64,000 nt of DNA from the NCBI GenBank assembly GCA_023974075.1, contig CM043788.1, positions 31,153,054 to 31,217,053 on the forward strand. Direction: 5' to 3'. This document shows positions 1 to 12,501 of the stretch, one piece after another. The notes below the pieces were generated by a model. That model was not told the origin of the DNA. It worked only from the letters and a program-made list of their open reading frames with translations, and did no database searches. Origin of the DNA: Chaenocephalus aceratus. Lineage: Eukaryota > Chordata > Actinopteri > Perciformes > Channichthyidae. Position numbers and translations under genes: made by a program. The number at the start of each line of letters is the position of its first letter. Position 1 is the stretch's first letter.

Positions 1-457
1 CAGGCCCTTCAACATCTTTGATGGCTGAAGTTTGGTAGCAATATTGTTGTAGTTCAGTTTGTCAAATTCTTTCTTTCTCACCACTGCTATAGAGCTCCGT
101 CACACAGAAAGAAACCTCAGGCCTTCCTGTTCCACTGGCCAAAATAACAAGAGCTGTAAATAGACAATGGAAAGAATGCACTTATCATAATATAAGTAGG
201 CATAGAGGTATAAAATACATATACAGTCGGAAAGATCTGGTACAAAAATGGGGATAATGTTGTGATCGGTGGTTTGCATTCAAAGCATATTTTGGGAATC
301 ACTTCAAGAATAGCTTTCTTTGTAAAGCTAACAGAGGAAGTTCACCCTGTGGATCAGAGCATTGAAAAAAGCAGATCAAAAACTTCCTAAGCAGAAGTCC
401 TTCATTCAATGTGTTAAAAATAAACTGCCAGTGTACAAAGGTGTTCCCATTTAACAC

Positions 458-550
458 CCTGTACCTGTACCTGTACCTGTACCTGTACCTGTACCTGTAC
501 CTGTACCTGTACCTGTACCTGTACCTGTACCTGTACCTGTACCTGTACCT
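458..550. repeat. hexanucleotide microsatellite (ACCTGT)n
   Basis: About 15 uninterrupted copies of a 6-bp unit, read as CCTGTA on the plus strand. It lies in ANKRD13C intron 3. The rest of 1-960 shows no conserved exon or element that I can recognise. Confidence 0.95.
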
Positions 551-1011
551 ATAAACCTAACATATGTGGTTTCACAGTAACGTTTTTGTACAAGCCCATG
601 GTCTCAAATAAAAGTAGATATAATAATTTGAAATAAAAATGATTCTTGAAAAATATTAATACAATTTTGGAAAATGGGCGTGAAAGGGGCTTGAGCATGA
701 TCAGCCTATGAGGAGAGAGAGAAACATCTAATGAATCGCCTTTTCATTGGAGCACAAAGCCACAGGGCCTTGAGGAATGTCGTCGTCCCCCCTCTCGCTG
801 AGGGACAAAAAAAGCCTGTGTTGTGGCCTCGCTTGGAAGCAGCGGTGTGGAAGAAGAAAGAGGCAAAAGTTGATCGGATCTTTTCCTCACACCTACAAAC
901 TCAAACTGAAACCCAACTGAAGCCACAGAGTTTTCAGTAAATAAGTCCATCTCCGTTGGTAGCAGCAGTGGGGGGGTGTTTCACAGTCACAGATACCTAA
1001 AAAGCCGGCTG

Positions 1012-2131
1012 GTCTGGACTAGGGATGGGAATTTGAAAGCAAATGTATATTCGAATATTCGACCCCCCAAAAAAAATGTACATATCCTATAAAAAAAAAA
1101 ATTGGGTAACATTTTTTTTTACATTTTTTTTTTTACCCATTTTTTTTCCAATAATTTTTTACAAAAAACATGTTCAAATAAGTGTAGAAACCAAGTCGAA
1201 TTTGTCTAATGTATTGAACTGGTGATCACAGTTTGACAGCTATAGGCCTACAGCTTTCATGTGTGGAGGCGATTCACAATCAGGCCAGCTGTAGAGAAGA
1301 CCCTCTCAGCTGGAACAGAGGTTGCGGGTATAGCAAGGTATAGCATGTATATAAGTTTAATTTGGCATAGGTTGACCTCTACACCGCACTCACTTACCTG
1401 GTCGAAATATTTCCACACATTACTCCTTTTTGACGCCATGTCTGTTGTGTAGGACTCTTCTTAGAGTGTAAATAATTACCGGACTATGACTGGTAAAATG
1501 TTGAATACCGGCAAAACTAAATCTCTCCAGTGAAAATGTCTATGTACTTTGCCACCACACACGGTTGCCAAGCAGCGCTTATTGTTGTTTAGGCTGGCCA
1601 CTCATGTGTCGCGAGTGTTGACAGGGGGCGGGGGAGCACGCTCATGAACTGTTAGCGCCGGAACCTCGCAACGGCTGCGGAGCTCATTTGCGCCACATTT
1701 GGGCCTAAGATGAGGTTTGAGTCTGCGTGATCTGCGTGTAGGGAGGGGCAGCAGCCATATCATTGGCTAGAACTAGCTAGATCTGATGGATTTGGACATA
1801 AACGCGAGTGAAGTATAACCGGACACGAGAGAGAGATCAGCACCTGCAGCTCTGCCCGCTGTGAGGGACCGGTGAGCGGAGCAAAACACACCTTTAGACG
1901 TCACCTAACACATTTAGCTATGGCATAGTCGTATATATATACATTGAATTATTCAATTTGATAATATGTAATCAACTTAGGCATCACTCCCAAAAAAAAA
2001 ATTAATAAAAAAAAAAAAAATTAATAAAAATATTCATAACTCATATTCGAATACATGAATAATTATTCGAATACCTGAATCATTTCGAATATTCGAATAT
2101 TCGATTAATCGTTCCCATCCCTAGTCTGGAC
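1012..2131. mobile_element. non-autonomous hAT element nested in the LINE
   Basis: Terminal inverted repeats TAGGGATGGGAA (from 1020) and TTCCCATCCCTA (to 2123) are flanked by a perfect 8-bp target duplication, GTCTGGAC, at 1012-1019 and 2124-2131, as expected for hAT. Both subterminal regions carry repeated ATTCGAAT motifs. On the minus strand 1257-1439 encodes a fusion of a BED-like start to the C-terminal hAT dimerisation motif (PATSVPAERVFSTAG), so most of the transposase has been deleted. The element is 1104 bp long. Confidence 0.92.
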
Positions 2132-3631
2132 AACGTAGAACCTTTCTTTTTAAAGATAGCTGCAGATTGTATTGCTCCACCTCTTACTACTCTTTTTAAC
2201 CTCTCTCTCAGCAAGAACAAAATCCCAAAAGTATGGAAGTCAGCGTATGTCCTGCCACTACTAAAAGGAGGGGAGGCCACCTTATTAAACAATTATAGAC
2301 CCATCTCTAAATGGTCAGTTCTGGCTAAGGTTCTTGAACGCCTAGTGAGTGAACAAGTAAAGGAGTTTTTATGTACAAATGACATCCTGTCTAAACATCA
2401 ATCAGGCTTCAGAAAGCAACATAGCACCATCACTGCCACAATGAAAGTGGTAAATGATATTACGAGTATTTTAGATAATAAGCAGAGTTGTGCAGCTCTA
2501 TTTGTTGACCTATCCAAAGCTTTTGATACCGTCAATCATCGCATTTTGAAGCAGAGGCTGGTCAGTATTGGCATATCCAGCCATGCAGTGGGGTGGTTTG
2601 TAAACTACCTCTCTGAAAGGTCCCAATGTGTTCAGTTTGATGGGCTGTCTTCTGAGTGGTTAAACATCACTAATGGTGTACCACAAGGTTCAGTTTTAGG
2701 TCCGCTATTATTCTCTATCTATATTAATAGTTTAGGTGAAAATGTCGAAGGAGCAACCTTACATTTGTATGCGGACGATACCGTTATGTACTGTGCAGGT
2801 CCCTCGATTAACGAGGCTGTTGTTAAATTACAGGCTGTTTTTAACATTATTCAGGCTCAGCTCTCTGAGCTTAAGCTTCTTTTAAATGTGGATAAAACCA
2901 AGGTAATGCTCTTTTCTAAAGCTAAAGCTAAAAATACACCGGAGACTGCTTTGGATATTGTAACTACGCAAGGAATACAACTTGATGTGGTTACCTGTTA
3001 CAAATACTTGGGTATCTGGCTTGATGATTGTCTCACTTTTAAATTTCATGTAAATAACCTGCTTAAAAAGCTGAGGGTTAGGCTAGGTTTCTTTTACAGA
3101 AATAAGTCCTGTTTCTCGCTTGAGGCCAGGAAAAGGCTAGTCACTGTGACCTTTTTACCTGTGCTGGACTATGGTGATTTGTTATATATGAATGCACCTG
3201 CCAATTACCTGAGCAAGTTAGATGCTGCGTATCACAGTGCACTGAGATTTTTGACAAATTGTAAAGCACTTACGCATCACTGTACCCTGTATACCAAGGC
3301 GGTTTTGCCATCACTTACTGTACGGAGGCTCAGTCACTGGTACTTTTTCATTTACAAAGCCATGTTGGATAAACTACCATCTTATATCTGCTCCCTGATC
3401 TCTCTGCGAATTGAAAGTACTTATTGCCTGAGATCGCATGCTGTGGTTTTATTAAATGTGCCAAGTGCTAGGACTGTCTTAGGGAAGAAAGCTTTTAGAT
3501 GTGCAGCTCCACTAACATGGAACAGTCTGCAAAAAGAATGGAAAATTACCAAGCTAGTACCACTACATGTTTTTAAAGCTTGGTTGGATGCTACTCAATC
3601 AGATGCTGTTGGTACCTGTACATGTGGTTAA
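2124..3631 (+). pseudogene. LINE reverse transcriptase, C-terminal part
   Basis: The reading frame is open from about 2124 to the TAA at 3629-3631. It shows palm motif A (FVDLSKAFDT), the GVPQGSVLGPLLF motif, the catalytic YADDT box at about 2769, and a C-terminal domain typical of jockey/CR1/L2-like elements. No RNase H or endonuclease domain is present because the 5' part is missing. No disabling change is seen inside this stretch. It is non-functional as it stands for lack of the upstream ORF and endonuclease. The LINE class is certain; the clade (L2/CR1) is inferred from the 3' end and palm motifs. Confidence 0.85.
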
Positions 3632-3814
3632 ATATGTAAATTGTAATCCCTGTACATTTTGCTGTATGATGTCCTTTTGTTGTTCTGTTGTTTATGTTTT
3701 TATGTCTTCTTGTGGAACCTACTGCTGCAGGTCTCCCTTGAAAAAGAGATCATTGATCTCAATGGGATTTTACCTGGATAAATAAAGGTTTTGAATTGAA
3801 TTGAATTGACTTAC

Positions 3815-3919
3815 TCATTTGTCGATCTCCGTAGCTGATGGCCTCGGCAAGGGGACTCCACCCCTGAGCGTTCTTCACCTTCACTGGTGCATTGTGGGCG
3901 AGCAGCAGGTGGGCACACT
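3815..3919 (-). CDS. ankrd13c: ANKRD13C exon 3
   Basis: An ACAG acceptor and a GTAAGT donor bracket 105 nt that encode ECAHLLLAHNAPVKVKN and the following ankyrin segment up to SYGDRQM, phase 1 on both sides. The donor hexamer at 3809-3814 is directly followed by the tail of the LINE. Confidence 0.93.
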
Positions 3920-6900
3920 CTGTAAAAAGGACAGAGGTTCAGATAGGTAAGTATTTACTCAAATCACAACTTATTTTATTGATTGCTTTTACTAAAGGTG
4001 TCACAGGACAGACACAAACATACAATATGAAAAAGACCAGCAGAAAAAAAAACACAAGGGAGAAAAGAGAGATATCTTTACATGGAATTAAAGGATTGGA
4101 AATAAAACTATGTTAATTTGTCACCCATATTTGCATGTAAACAACACAGCAAACAAAGTGGAGTTTGTCCTCTGCATTTAAACCATCCTAGAACGAGGTT
4201 ACCCAGCAGGTGAACTGAGACCTCTCAAAAGGTATTTTTATTTTGTATAAACAGAGCTTTGACTTGTGTATTAAACATGAAAATGAAGCACTTTAAAGTA
4301 AAAAAGTTTAGTTTGAATGATTACAATTCTCACTATAAATGCAAGAGCGAGAACAAGGTTAACAGAAAGCATTTATACCCACAGCGAGGAAGCTTTAAAA
4401 GGGGGTTCAGCCAAGAGACGTAGCCTTAGTGGTGAACCTTATTTGACTAGCAGTTTGATTTTTGAATGCTGCTTTCTGCTTGAAAAGAAGCAATGGAACC
4501 ATCATATAAGGCAATAAAAAGAGAGGTGATAAAAGTATAAAGAGATTCCTCCCCAGTGAAAAATCCAGCCCAAATGAAAGCAAAACAAGACTCTTTTAAC
4601 TAGAGACAGAAAAACACAGAGATTCAAATAGGACCGAAGAAAATGGTTTGATATAACGCAAAACTTAAGAAAGAACGCTATAATGACTTTCCTCATTCGT
4701 TTTTTCGGTCTTAGTGCTACTCACCCACAATGCAGGAATACAAAACGTTAAGAGATAGTAGAAAGAAAAGGTGTAGTTTAGGGATGTCCCAATACCAGAA
4801 CATAACAGTGGAATTACATGATTGTAGGTACACAATTTGTTATCACAGTAAAAAAAACTATTTATAAAACAAACATTTGCTTAGAAAAAATAAATTAAAA
4901 GAATTGTATAAATGGTAATGGAATGTACTTATATAGCGCTTTTTCAGGTGTCTTAAACCCCTCAAAACGCTTTACATACTACGAGTCGTTCACACCTCAT
5001 TCATGCAGGGCAGTGCCACTTGCTCTATGGAAGATAACATTCACACACATTCACACTGTTGGCCATGCCATCGGGAGCAACTCAATGTTAAGTATCTTGC
5101 CCAATGATACATCGACATGTTAACTGCAAGGACCGGAATCAAACCCACAACCTTCTGGTTGAAAGACGACGACCGCACTCTCTCGCAGCCACAGTCACCC
5201 GTAAATATGATTACATTTGAACACATCACGATAATATTGTAATTTACCTTCACCCTTGCCTATACCGATTTCTACTGAATCATAATGAAACTCAATTAAA
5301 CTGTGCTCCGGCATGGATTTGTTGTTTCTGTAGCATTATCAGTGAAAAACAGGGTAGGTTAAAGGTCATTTTAATTCATTACATTTGGACTTTGGCACTC
5401 GGTAGTTAAATATTGGTTGTCGTGATTGTTGCACAGGGCAAGTATATTTCAAAACAAAAATTGTACGGTGAGAATAAGTCTAATTTGAAACTGCCCAAAC
5501 ACTCCTCATTTCCTATTAGTTGCATCTCTTCGTGACCTATGTTGCTATGGTGACACATTTAATTCATAATCAGAGCCCAAGCAACGCATTTTAACTCCGC
5601 CTCAACACTCAACACTCTTGACTGCCTTTTTATTTTTTACTTACTTCTTTGCCTGTCCTTGTTTGTCTACCCTCCCTCATACTGTAAAGCGTCTTTGAGT
5701 TGTGAAAAGCGCTATATAAATAAAATGCATTATTATTATTAACACTGTGCTCTAATATTGAGTCCAGCTCGAATCTTAAGACAAACCAGCCGAGAAAACG
5801 AAATCAACTCTACTTTTAAGGCTAAAATCTTTCTTTGTGTGTTCCCTGTTCCTGATCACATGCTTCCATTTGATCTGATCACACTTGTATCACATTGCAG
5901 TATATATGAGTTGAAAATGTTGCCTGACTGCATGTTCACATCTTTGTGATACACATTTTCTGTAGCATAAATCCTCCTGCTTTGATAGAAGGGCAGATTG
6001 TGTGTAGGATTGAGATGTCAGCTGACCCATTAACCAGAGAGCCATATGGGAACTATAGTTACACAAGACTGAACATCCCTCTTTAGAATCCATACTGCTG
6101 TAAAATGAGGAATTATTCTCAGGAATCAAATGTCAAACTTCCCCTGGCACTGTGCAGAGTCACCCTCAGAGCTGTGTCTGAATTCCAACAATGGGAAAAC
6201 AGCCAAAGAGCCTCATCCCTCTCTCCATAGCGAGATCAGCAGTAAGTGCAAAATCCCTTCTCTCTCTGGGCAGCCTGTCAACAAACTGCAGCAAGCCAAA
6301 AACCAAAGCCTGTTGTTCCGGCTCTGCCGTCATTTTTGTCGTGACATCATTCATTATAGTGTTGGCGTCTGTGTGGCTCTGTCTCAGCGCTGGGCAGGAG
6401 CTGTCACAGTCACAGGCCTGTGAGCAGCAAACCAGTGAAATGCAAAGCAGAGGCTGAATACTAACAGTCTGCTGCTGAGTGGATATGGACTCGCTCTCGA
6501 TAGGGCAGGAGCTTGATGCAGAAACTCTCAATACAGCCCTTCTTTCATTTCAATCCTTTGAATCACCCATATTAGTCATGCAAACAAATTCAAACCTTCA
6601 TGTTCAGACTTGTATCTCTGCTTCACATTAGCACGAAAGCCGACGTAGTGGCGTACAGTGCCAATTGGGTGGCCAAGACTACAACTAAAAATCTTCTACC
6701 TTTTGAAAAGAGAGCGCAACACATAACATTCTAAAATACCAGATCACACTCTGAGCTACATACTCACAATGTTTAATTAATGAAAAGAAGCCAGGGTCTC
6801 ATGCATTCTTTATGACAGGGAAGAATACATTTTGAAACTCTCCTAATTAAACACATTCTCCACACAACATACAAAGAGGAGTGTGGAAATCCCACAAGTG

Positions 6901-9900
6901 CATTTACATGAAAATAAAAAGGCGTGTTGTGACAGGACCCAAAGCACTTAAGTCTATATTCTTTAATGAAGCAATTACCAGCAACACCATAGCTCTAATG
7001 TGCAGCTTGCTTCCATGTGCGAGCATGGCAAAGAACATCTAAACGAACAAAGACAGGCCAATGGGAAGTTATTGTGTTCGTACCAGGAGAGCAGCTCAGG
7101 CTCAAAGACTTGGTTTATGACGAGTCGGAATCTGTTGTCTTATCAACTTCTGTCTAATTCTGCTTCACAAAATCTGCATGTTGAACTCTTTCCAGGTCTC
7201 AGCACTTTAGAAAGATTGACTAATATCAACTATATGGCGTGCTTTAGTAACAAATAAGCCGAGTTAGCACTGGAAAGGGTTGATGTAACTGCAAAGTGCC
7301 TCACAAAGAGCTTTACATCAGCAAACAGACCTATGTGTTACTGTTTATGCATTAGTCTGGTCCGTGCTCGGTTTAGGAACAGCTGATAACAGAAGTTGAT
7401 GTCGGGAAAATACAGGCAGCAGAGTGCACGAGCGTTTGCATTCTGACGTAGGCCAGCATTCCCTCTGGCCTTTCACCTATATATCACCCTGCTAAAACCA
7501 ATGATTGTGTAATAATAACGACTAGCAGATATACATTATGCAAGTGTAATGTGTCCTAAGCTGCTGACCTGCTAGCTTCTGTTCTCGCGTCATGCTTTCA
7601 GGTACAAGCAGTGGACTCTTTGGTTTTGAGGATTAACTAATATAGCCAAATATATTTCAACTGGAGTTAGGGCTGTACGATATATGATTTCAGCATTGTG
7701 TGCATACGCTATAGTAGCATAGCAGGACTTGATGCAAAAGGAAAACTTGCACAGTTCTAATTTGACTGATTTACAAGAGAAGTCAGTCTGATAACAAATC
7801 ATTCGGAGTGGTTTCGGGTCCTTCATGCAACCAATCACAATCATTCTTGATCAATTGATCTAACACAAGCAAGCAAGCCTCTTTAGTCATCTGTCACATT
7901 CTGAAATGAGCAGGAGAACAAACAACGATTTGTTTGCAAAAACATGTTTTGAAGTCATCTGTTGAAAATTCCTATATTCTGCTCTCAGCATCATACAATA
8001 CAGTTATGACATAATATTACGTAAATGTGGTTCTTTTGAGTTGGTTTTATTTGTTATGGTCGGAAGCTGGTAAATACTAATCAAACAGCAGTTCATTCAT
8101 TTGAATGGAATCGAAAGAGCTGCCTTGATACATTAACATGCAGCCTATAACTCAAAGCAATGGGTTTCTGTCTGACTCAATACCCAGTCATGAGGTATTG
8201 ATAAGGGAAGCCTCCCTGTGGGTTACTGGGTTGATTGAATGTGCAGCAGCTGGGTGGGAGTCCGGCTCGATTCACAAAGAACTCTAACAGAGAAATGAGG
8301 GAGGCAGAGCAGGATGGAGAAATAAAGTGCTAATCTAATGCTTCACTACGTGCGGTGGCTACAGATTGGGCACTTGTCAAGAGGCTCTGTGGGCTTTTAC
8401 AGCCCCCACCATCACCACCCATTCTTGTCCAGGCTGAGTACATTTATAAAATGGCTTTTCTGCCCACCTCGGCATCGATCACACACTTATAGAGCACATC
8501 AAACAGCAGTTGAATTATCACATTGCTGCAGGCTCTAAAGAAAAAAGTGACACTGTATAACATCACCAATGTTGTTGGTTTTCCCAGAAGTAAAACGAGT
8601 GTAAATGTATAATGAGCCTCTAATATCCTCTCTTGATTCAACGCTGATTCCCTGCTCTTTTTTTAAGTGATGACCCGATAAAATGTTACTAAGTGCCAAC
8701 TCAGAGGAAGACTAACCCGGCCAGACTGGCAATTTGGCTCCAAACACTCACTAGGTTGTTATCTTGTGTCTTTGAAACACATTTAAAATATCTAGAGATG
8801 TTATCTGTGTGGCCCTGCAAACATATAGTACAACCTCGGGACAAAAGGAAAACAGATTCTGTCCTTTGATGGCACCAAAGAGGAAACAGGAGGAAGCTGT
8901 GGTAATCGTATTATTTTGACAGTTGAGTCATACTAAAGAAATATGTTTCGAGTACTCCAAGTTTCTTTCTTCAGTTTTTTAGTGTGGCTACAAAATTGTA
9001 CCTTATTGTTCTAAATGTTATGTTATCAATTATGAGAGAGAGTTGATGAAGATACTGTAGTATATTATACGAAATAAAGTACATGTGCACACTGCTGTTT
9101 GGTTCTTTCTCATTGTTGTTTCAGTTACCAATGACAGAATCATGCCAACTAAATGTATTATGCTCAGTTTTTTTATTTAACTAACAAGCTGTGCAATAGG
9201 AAAAGGTCAAATGTAAGAGTCTATGCACTTCTGTCATTTGCAGTCTGGTGAATAATAAACACACAGCATACACAAAGAGAGCCGTGTCCTGTCCATCTCA
9301 ACAGACCAGCCACACCCAGACTATGATCTCATGCTGTAGCCTTCAGCCTGTCTGGTCCGAGCATCCCTAGAGGACAGGCTAGCAGCTCAGGCAAGAGATA
9401 GGCAACCTCATTAGCTAAATCAAATCCATGGCCTCCCATCCGCCACTACACTTTGGCAATCCACTGTCTGGATTACCGATAGGCAGAGACAGGGACTTCA
9501 CTCTGTCCACAGGATTGACATTTCCGAATGCGAAATCATTTGAAACCTTTGCTACAATGACAGACATGAAACAATTGGGAACATGAACTACGAGTAACCC
9601 TATGCTTGAAATGTTCCCTGAGAACCTGCTGCAGAAGAGGGGGGGATTAATTTTTCAATAGCATGTTCGGAAGTCTTCTTGAAATGCATTAATATTTTAA
9701 GCACATGCTTTCAGTCCAGCCAATTCAGCTAAGAAAAGAATCAGGTCGACACTTCTACAAGGCCTTGATACATCGTGACATATTTATCTTATACACAAAA
9801 CTGATTTTTCTTCTAGGACTTGTTACATAAATAAACCACTTGTATTTCCTTTTGGGAAAATGCACAGAGCTGAGACATCTGAGGTAAACACCTTTTGTGA

Positions 9901-12501
9901 CATCTTTTTCACAACTGATATACAATCAACTAGAAACTATGATAATAACTAAGTAACGTCTGATGCACAGAAGATAGCATCAAAGTATTAAGGAGGGCAA
10001 ATAATATGGAAGTTGAAAATGACACCTCCTATGTAAACTAATTACCCCCTTTGCCAGCCTCAAACTATTAGTCTTTGAGCCAGTGGTGGCACATCAATCA
10101 GAACAAGAGACTTTAGCCACTGAGAGGATCAGATTTCTTGCTCTGTCATCATTATCTAATCCCACTTACAGGTTATTTCTCTATAAATGTATGACATTTA
10201 ATATTTGTTGTTCAATTCTGTTTTTGACACAATCTTTGTATACATCCATGAGCATCTTGCCGTCTGGGATTCTTTGTGTTGATCTGTGAGAAATGTCTGG
10301 TGGTGATTAGTCAGACAAATGCACACACAAAGCAGGGCAAACAAACTGAAACACACAAATACACAGAAACAAAAACAAGACGACACACAGACCTGCAGAG
10401 CGACCAAATTAGAACGCCAGAGACAAACAAGAATAAACCATATGGTGGTGCATCATTAAGCATTACTCACCTTTGTGCCCCATCATGACGGCAAGATGCA
10501 ACGGTGTGTTTTCCTGAAGAAGAAAAAAAAAGATGTTTTTTTTGTCTGCTTTGATAATAACAATAAGAAACGAGTTTCAGTGATAAACCCTGTGCCTCTA
10601 GTCAGAGTCAGCCTGGATTAGATGTTTAAATTAGGAGGCAGAATCCACTAAATTCCAAATGACATGGTACGTGTATGCCTATTGTGCGTTCTCCCACCAT
10701 GACAAGCAATAGTGTCGTCCATTAACCGACCATACCCTTGAAATATGATGCATTTAACAGTCAGGGACATGGCTTGTTAAAATAAATAAAGTCACTAAAT
10801 GCTACTGGTTGCACAATACAAATGCATTTGGGTAAATTTGAGTGAGGTGTGGAAAAGCCCAGATGTTTTCCCTGTTATCTGAAATGTGCCTCATAAGCGT
10901 TGGAGAATCCCTTATGAGGAAGCCAAACTGCCCGCTCAGCTCCTCCAGGCTTCTCTCTTCCAGGAGAAAGTGGTGAGAAAGTATCAGGGCCTGACGGTAA
11001 GAGCCCTGATGTGTGTAAAAATACAACCTAGGGATCAGCTAGCAGTCCCACCGGATAATGTTGTAATAAACAGTATGGAGCCGCGAATTCAATTAAATGT
11101 GTACTAGCAAATGTGCATTCCAAGAATCCATATGCTGGTTAATCTAGATACAATTCAGATGGTGTTGTCATGACTGGCACTATCTTTTGGAAAAAATAAT
11201 AAATGTTAGTTACAGCCTATTACACTGGAAATCTCAGAACACCTGAGCATACAAGTACAAGTGCAGGTTCAGTAAGTACATGTTTTTGTGATGTGGATGA
11301 ATTGACAATTAAACATAGATTACATTAGCTATTTGTGTGGCTAATAATGTGAATAATGAAATCTTTAATAAAACTGTCCTTGTGTGATGGACATGCTTTA
11401 GCCTGTATCCTGTGGAGGCTAAACTAATGTGCACGTATGCACACAAACTGCTGCTACTGAATCATATCAACTCTCAACAAAAGGCTCAAGTTCCAAAAGC
11501 ACGCTTGGGCGAAGAGTTTGACACCTTGTTGTGGTGCTCCACATCAAAGCTTTGAATTGAAGACAGAGCACATTCCACCATGACACTGAGCACAAGCTGC
11601 CTACGGGCCATCCTTTATCTCTGGACATGAACCGGAACTAAACAATCTCGTCCCTTTGTTAGTTCAGGGATGGTTTCTCTGTAAAGTGTGGCGTTATCTG
11701 AACAGACTTTGTCCTGCAGAAGAGGTGCTATCAGTCTGGGAAAAGTCTTGCGAACAATCTCTAAATAAACAAAATGGCTATGGACCAACTTTCACATAAG
11801 CATTTAACCAAATAGGTTAAATCTGAGAGACTTTTGTGGCTAGCTGTAGTTACTAAGGAATATCAGTGATTTAGGTGGGAGGAGAGTAAACAATCATTCT
11901 TACACACGTTTCTACTCTGTAGACTTGTGGGCAATGGGCTGGAGGAAACAAAAAGTGGAGGAATCAAAAATATTCCTATATTTTGGCCTTGGTATGGAAA
12001 AGCCTCGCCTATTTGGTACTGCTAAGGACTGATGGCCTATTAGCGAACTAAACATACGCTTCACTGGACCTTACAATTGGGGGATCGTGTTTTAGGGCTG
12101 AGGGATAGGCAGCTGGTAGACTCACCATGGACGTCTTTCTGGGAAATATTCTGTGTCCGTATGAGTGAAGACAGGCGGCGGACATCTCCTTTAAACACAC
12201 ACTCATGCACCGGGAAGTCCTGCCCCGTTCGGATGATGGGGTTCTTGTTGTTGTCATCGATGACATCGGATGTTGAAAGTGTGTTGGTGTTAGCGTTAAC
12301 CTGCGACTGTAGCTGCTGCTGCTGTGTGGATGAAGACTTGACTAACTTGTGATTGCTGAAGATTTTACTCGCTCTGCTCTTGTTGTTAGTCTTGGAGGCG
12401 GTGAACGTCCCGGTTGCAGCCTCTTCGTCCGGTTCCAGTAAATCCTCGTCCTTGCTCGGCCTGTGGTCCTTGCGCAAGGAACGGATCTTCTCTCCGGTCA
12501 T
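3815..12501 (-). CDS. ankrd13c: ankyrin repeat domain-containing protein 13C, N-terminal three exons
   Basis: Partial gene: join of 12126-12501, 10471-10513 and 3815-3919 on the minus strand; later exons lie beyond the left edge. The product starts MTGEKIRSLRKD, has a low-complexity linker with a short Gln run, then the conserved VHECVFKGDVRRLSSLIRT segment, and enters the ankyrin repeats (NTPLHLAVM in exon 2; HLLLAHNAPV and GWSPLAEAISYGD in exon 3). In mammals the protein is ER-membrane associated and affects biogenesis of some G-protein-coupled receptors; that role is family knowledge. All introns have GT-AG ends. Exon 2 carries one extra base, which breaks the frame unless it is a consensus error. 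The identification is firm from exact motif order and exon phases. Confidence 0.93.
4918..5200 (-). mobile_element. tRNA-derived SINE
   Basis: On the minus strand a tRNA-like head carries a B box GGTTTGATTCC (5135-5145) and a degenerate A box near 5180. It is followed by a body and a 3' tail of the fish LINE type (GTAAAGCGTTTTGAG, AAAAAGCGCTATATAAGTAC). The SINE lies in ANKRD13C intron 2. Confidence 0.8.
5600..5742 (+). repeat. 3' tail of a LINE/SINE family
   Basis: The sequence CTGTAAAGCGTCTTTGAGTT followed by AAAAGCGCTATATAAATAAA and an (ATT)n end is the same tail type as the SINE at 4.9-5.2 kb, in the opposite orientation. No body is recognisable. Confidence 0.6.
5743..10470. other. ANKRD13C intron 2, no recognised feature
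   Basis: About 4.7 kb with moderate base composition. I see no conserved exon, element terminus or RNA gene. The short reading frames here are not supported by motifs. Confidence 0.5.
10471..10513 (-). CDS. ankrd13c: ANKRD13C exon 2, with a one-base frame error
   Basis: A TTCAG acceptor and a GTGAGT donor bracket 43 nt that encode NTPLHLAVMMGHK. The phases of exons 1 and 3 require 42 nt. The extra base falls in the run TTTT at 10509-10512 (AAAA in the gene's sense). Confidence 0.88.
12126..12501 (-). CDS. ankrd13c: ANKRD13C exon 1 (coding part)
   Basis: Starts with ATG at 12501-12499 and ends at a CATG/GTGAGT donor, phase 1. It encodes about 125 residues ending RTQNISQKDVHG. The segment just before the donor (from VHECVFKGD) is near-identical to vertebrate ANKRD13C; the middle, including a Gln-rich stretch, is divergent. 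Confidence 0.93.

Larger units (their letters stand above)
985..3808 (+). mobile_element. 5'-truncated CR1/L2-type LINE, split by a nested hAT
   Basis: Reverse transcriptase coding sequence resumes at about 2124 and runs to a stop at 3631, followed by a 3' UTR with AATAAA at 3780 and a (TTGAA)n tail ending at about 3808. Removing the nested insert at 1020-2123 and one copy of its target duplication joins the frame across the breakpoint (P-A-G-L-D before, N-V-E-P-F-F after), so the LINE is the older insertion. The left limit of about 985 is an estimate. The element sits in ANKRD13C intron 3, antisense to the gene. Confidence 0.85.
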
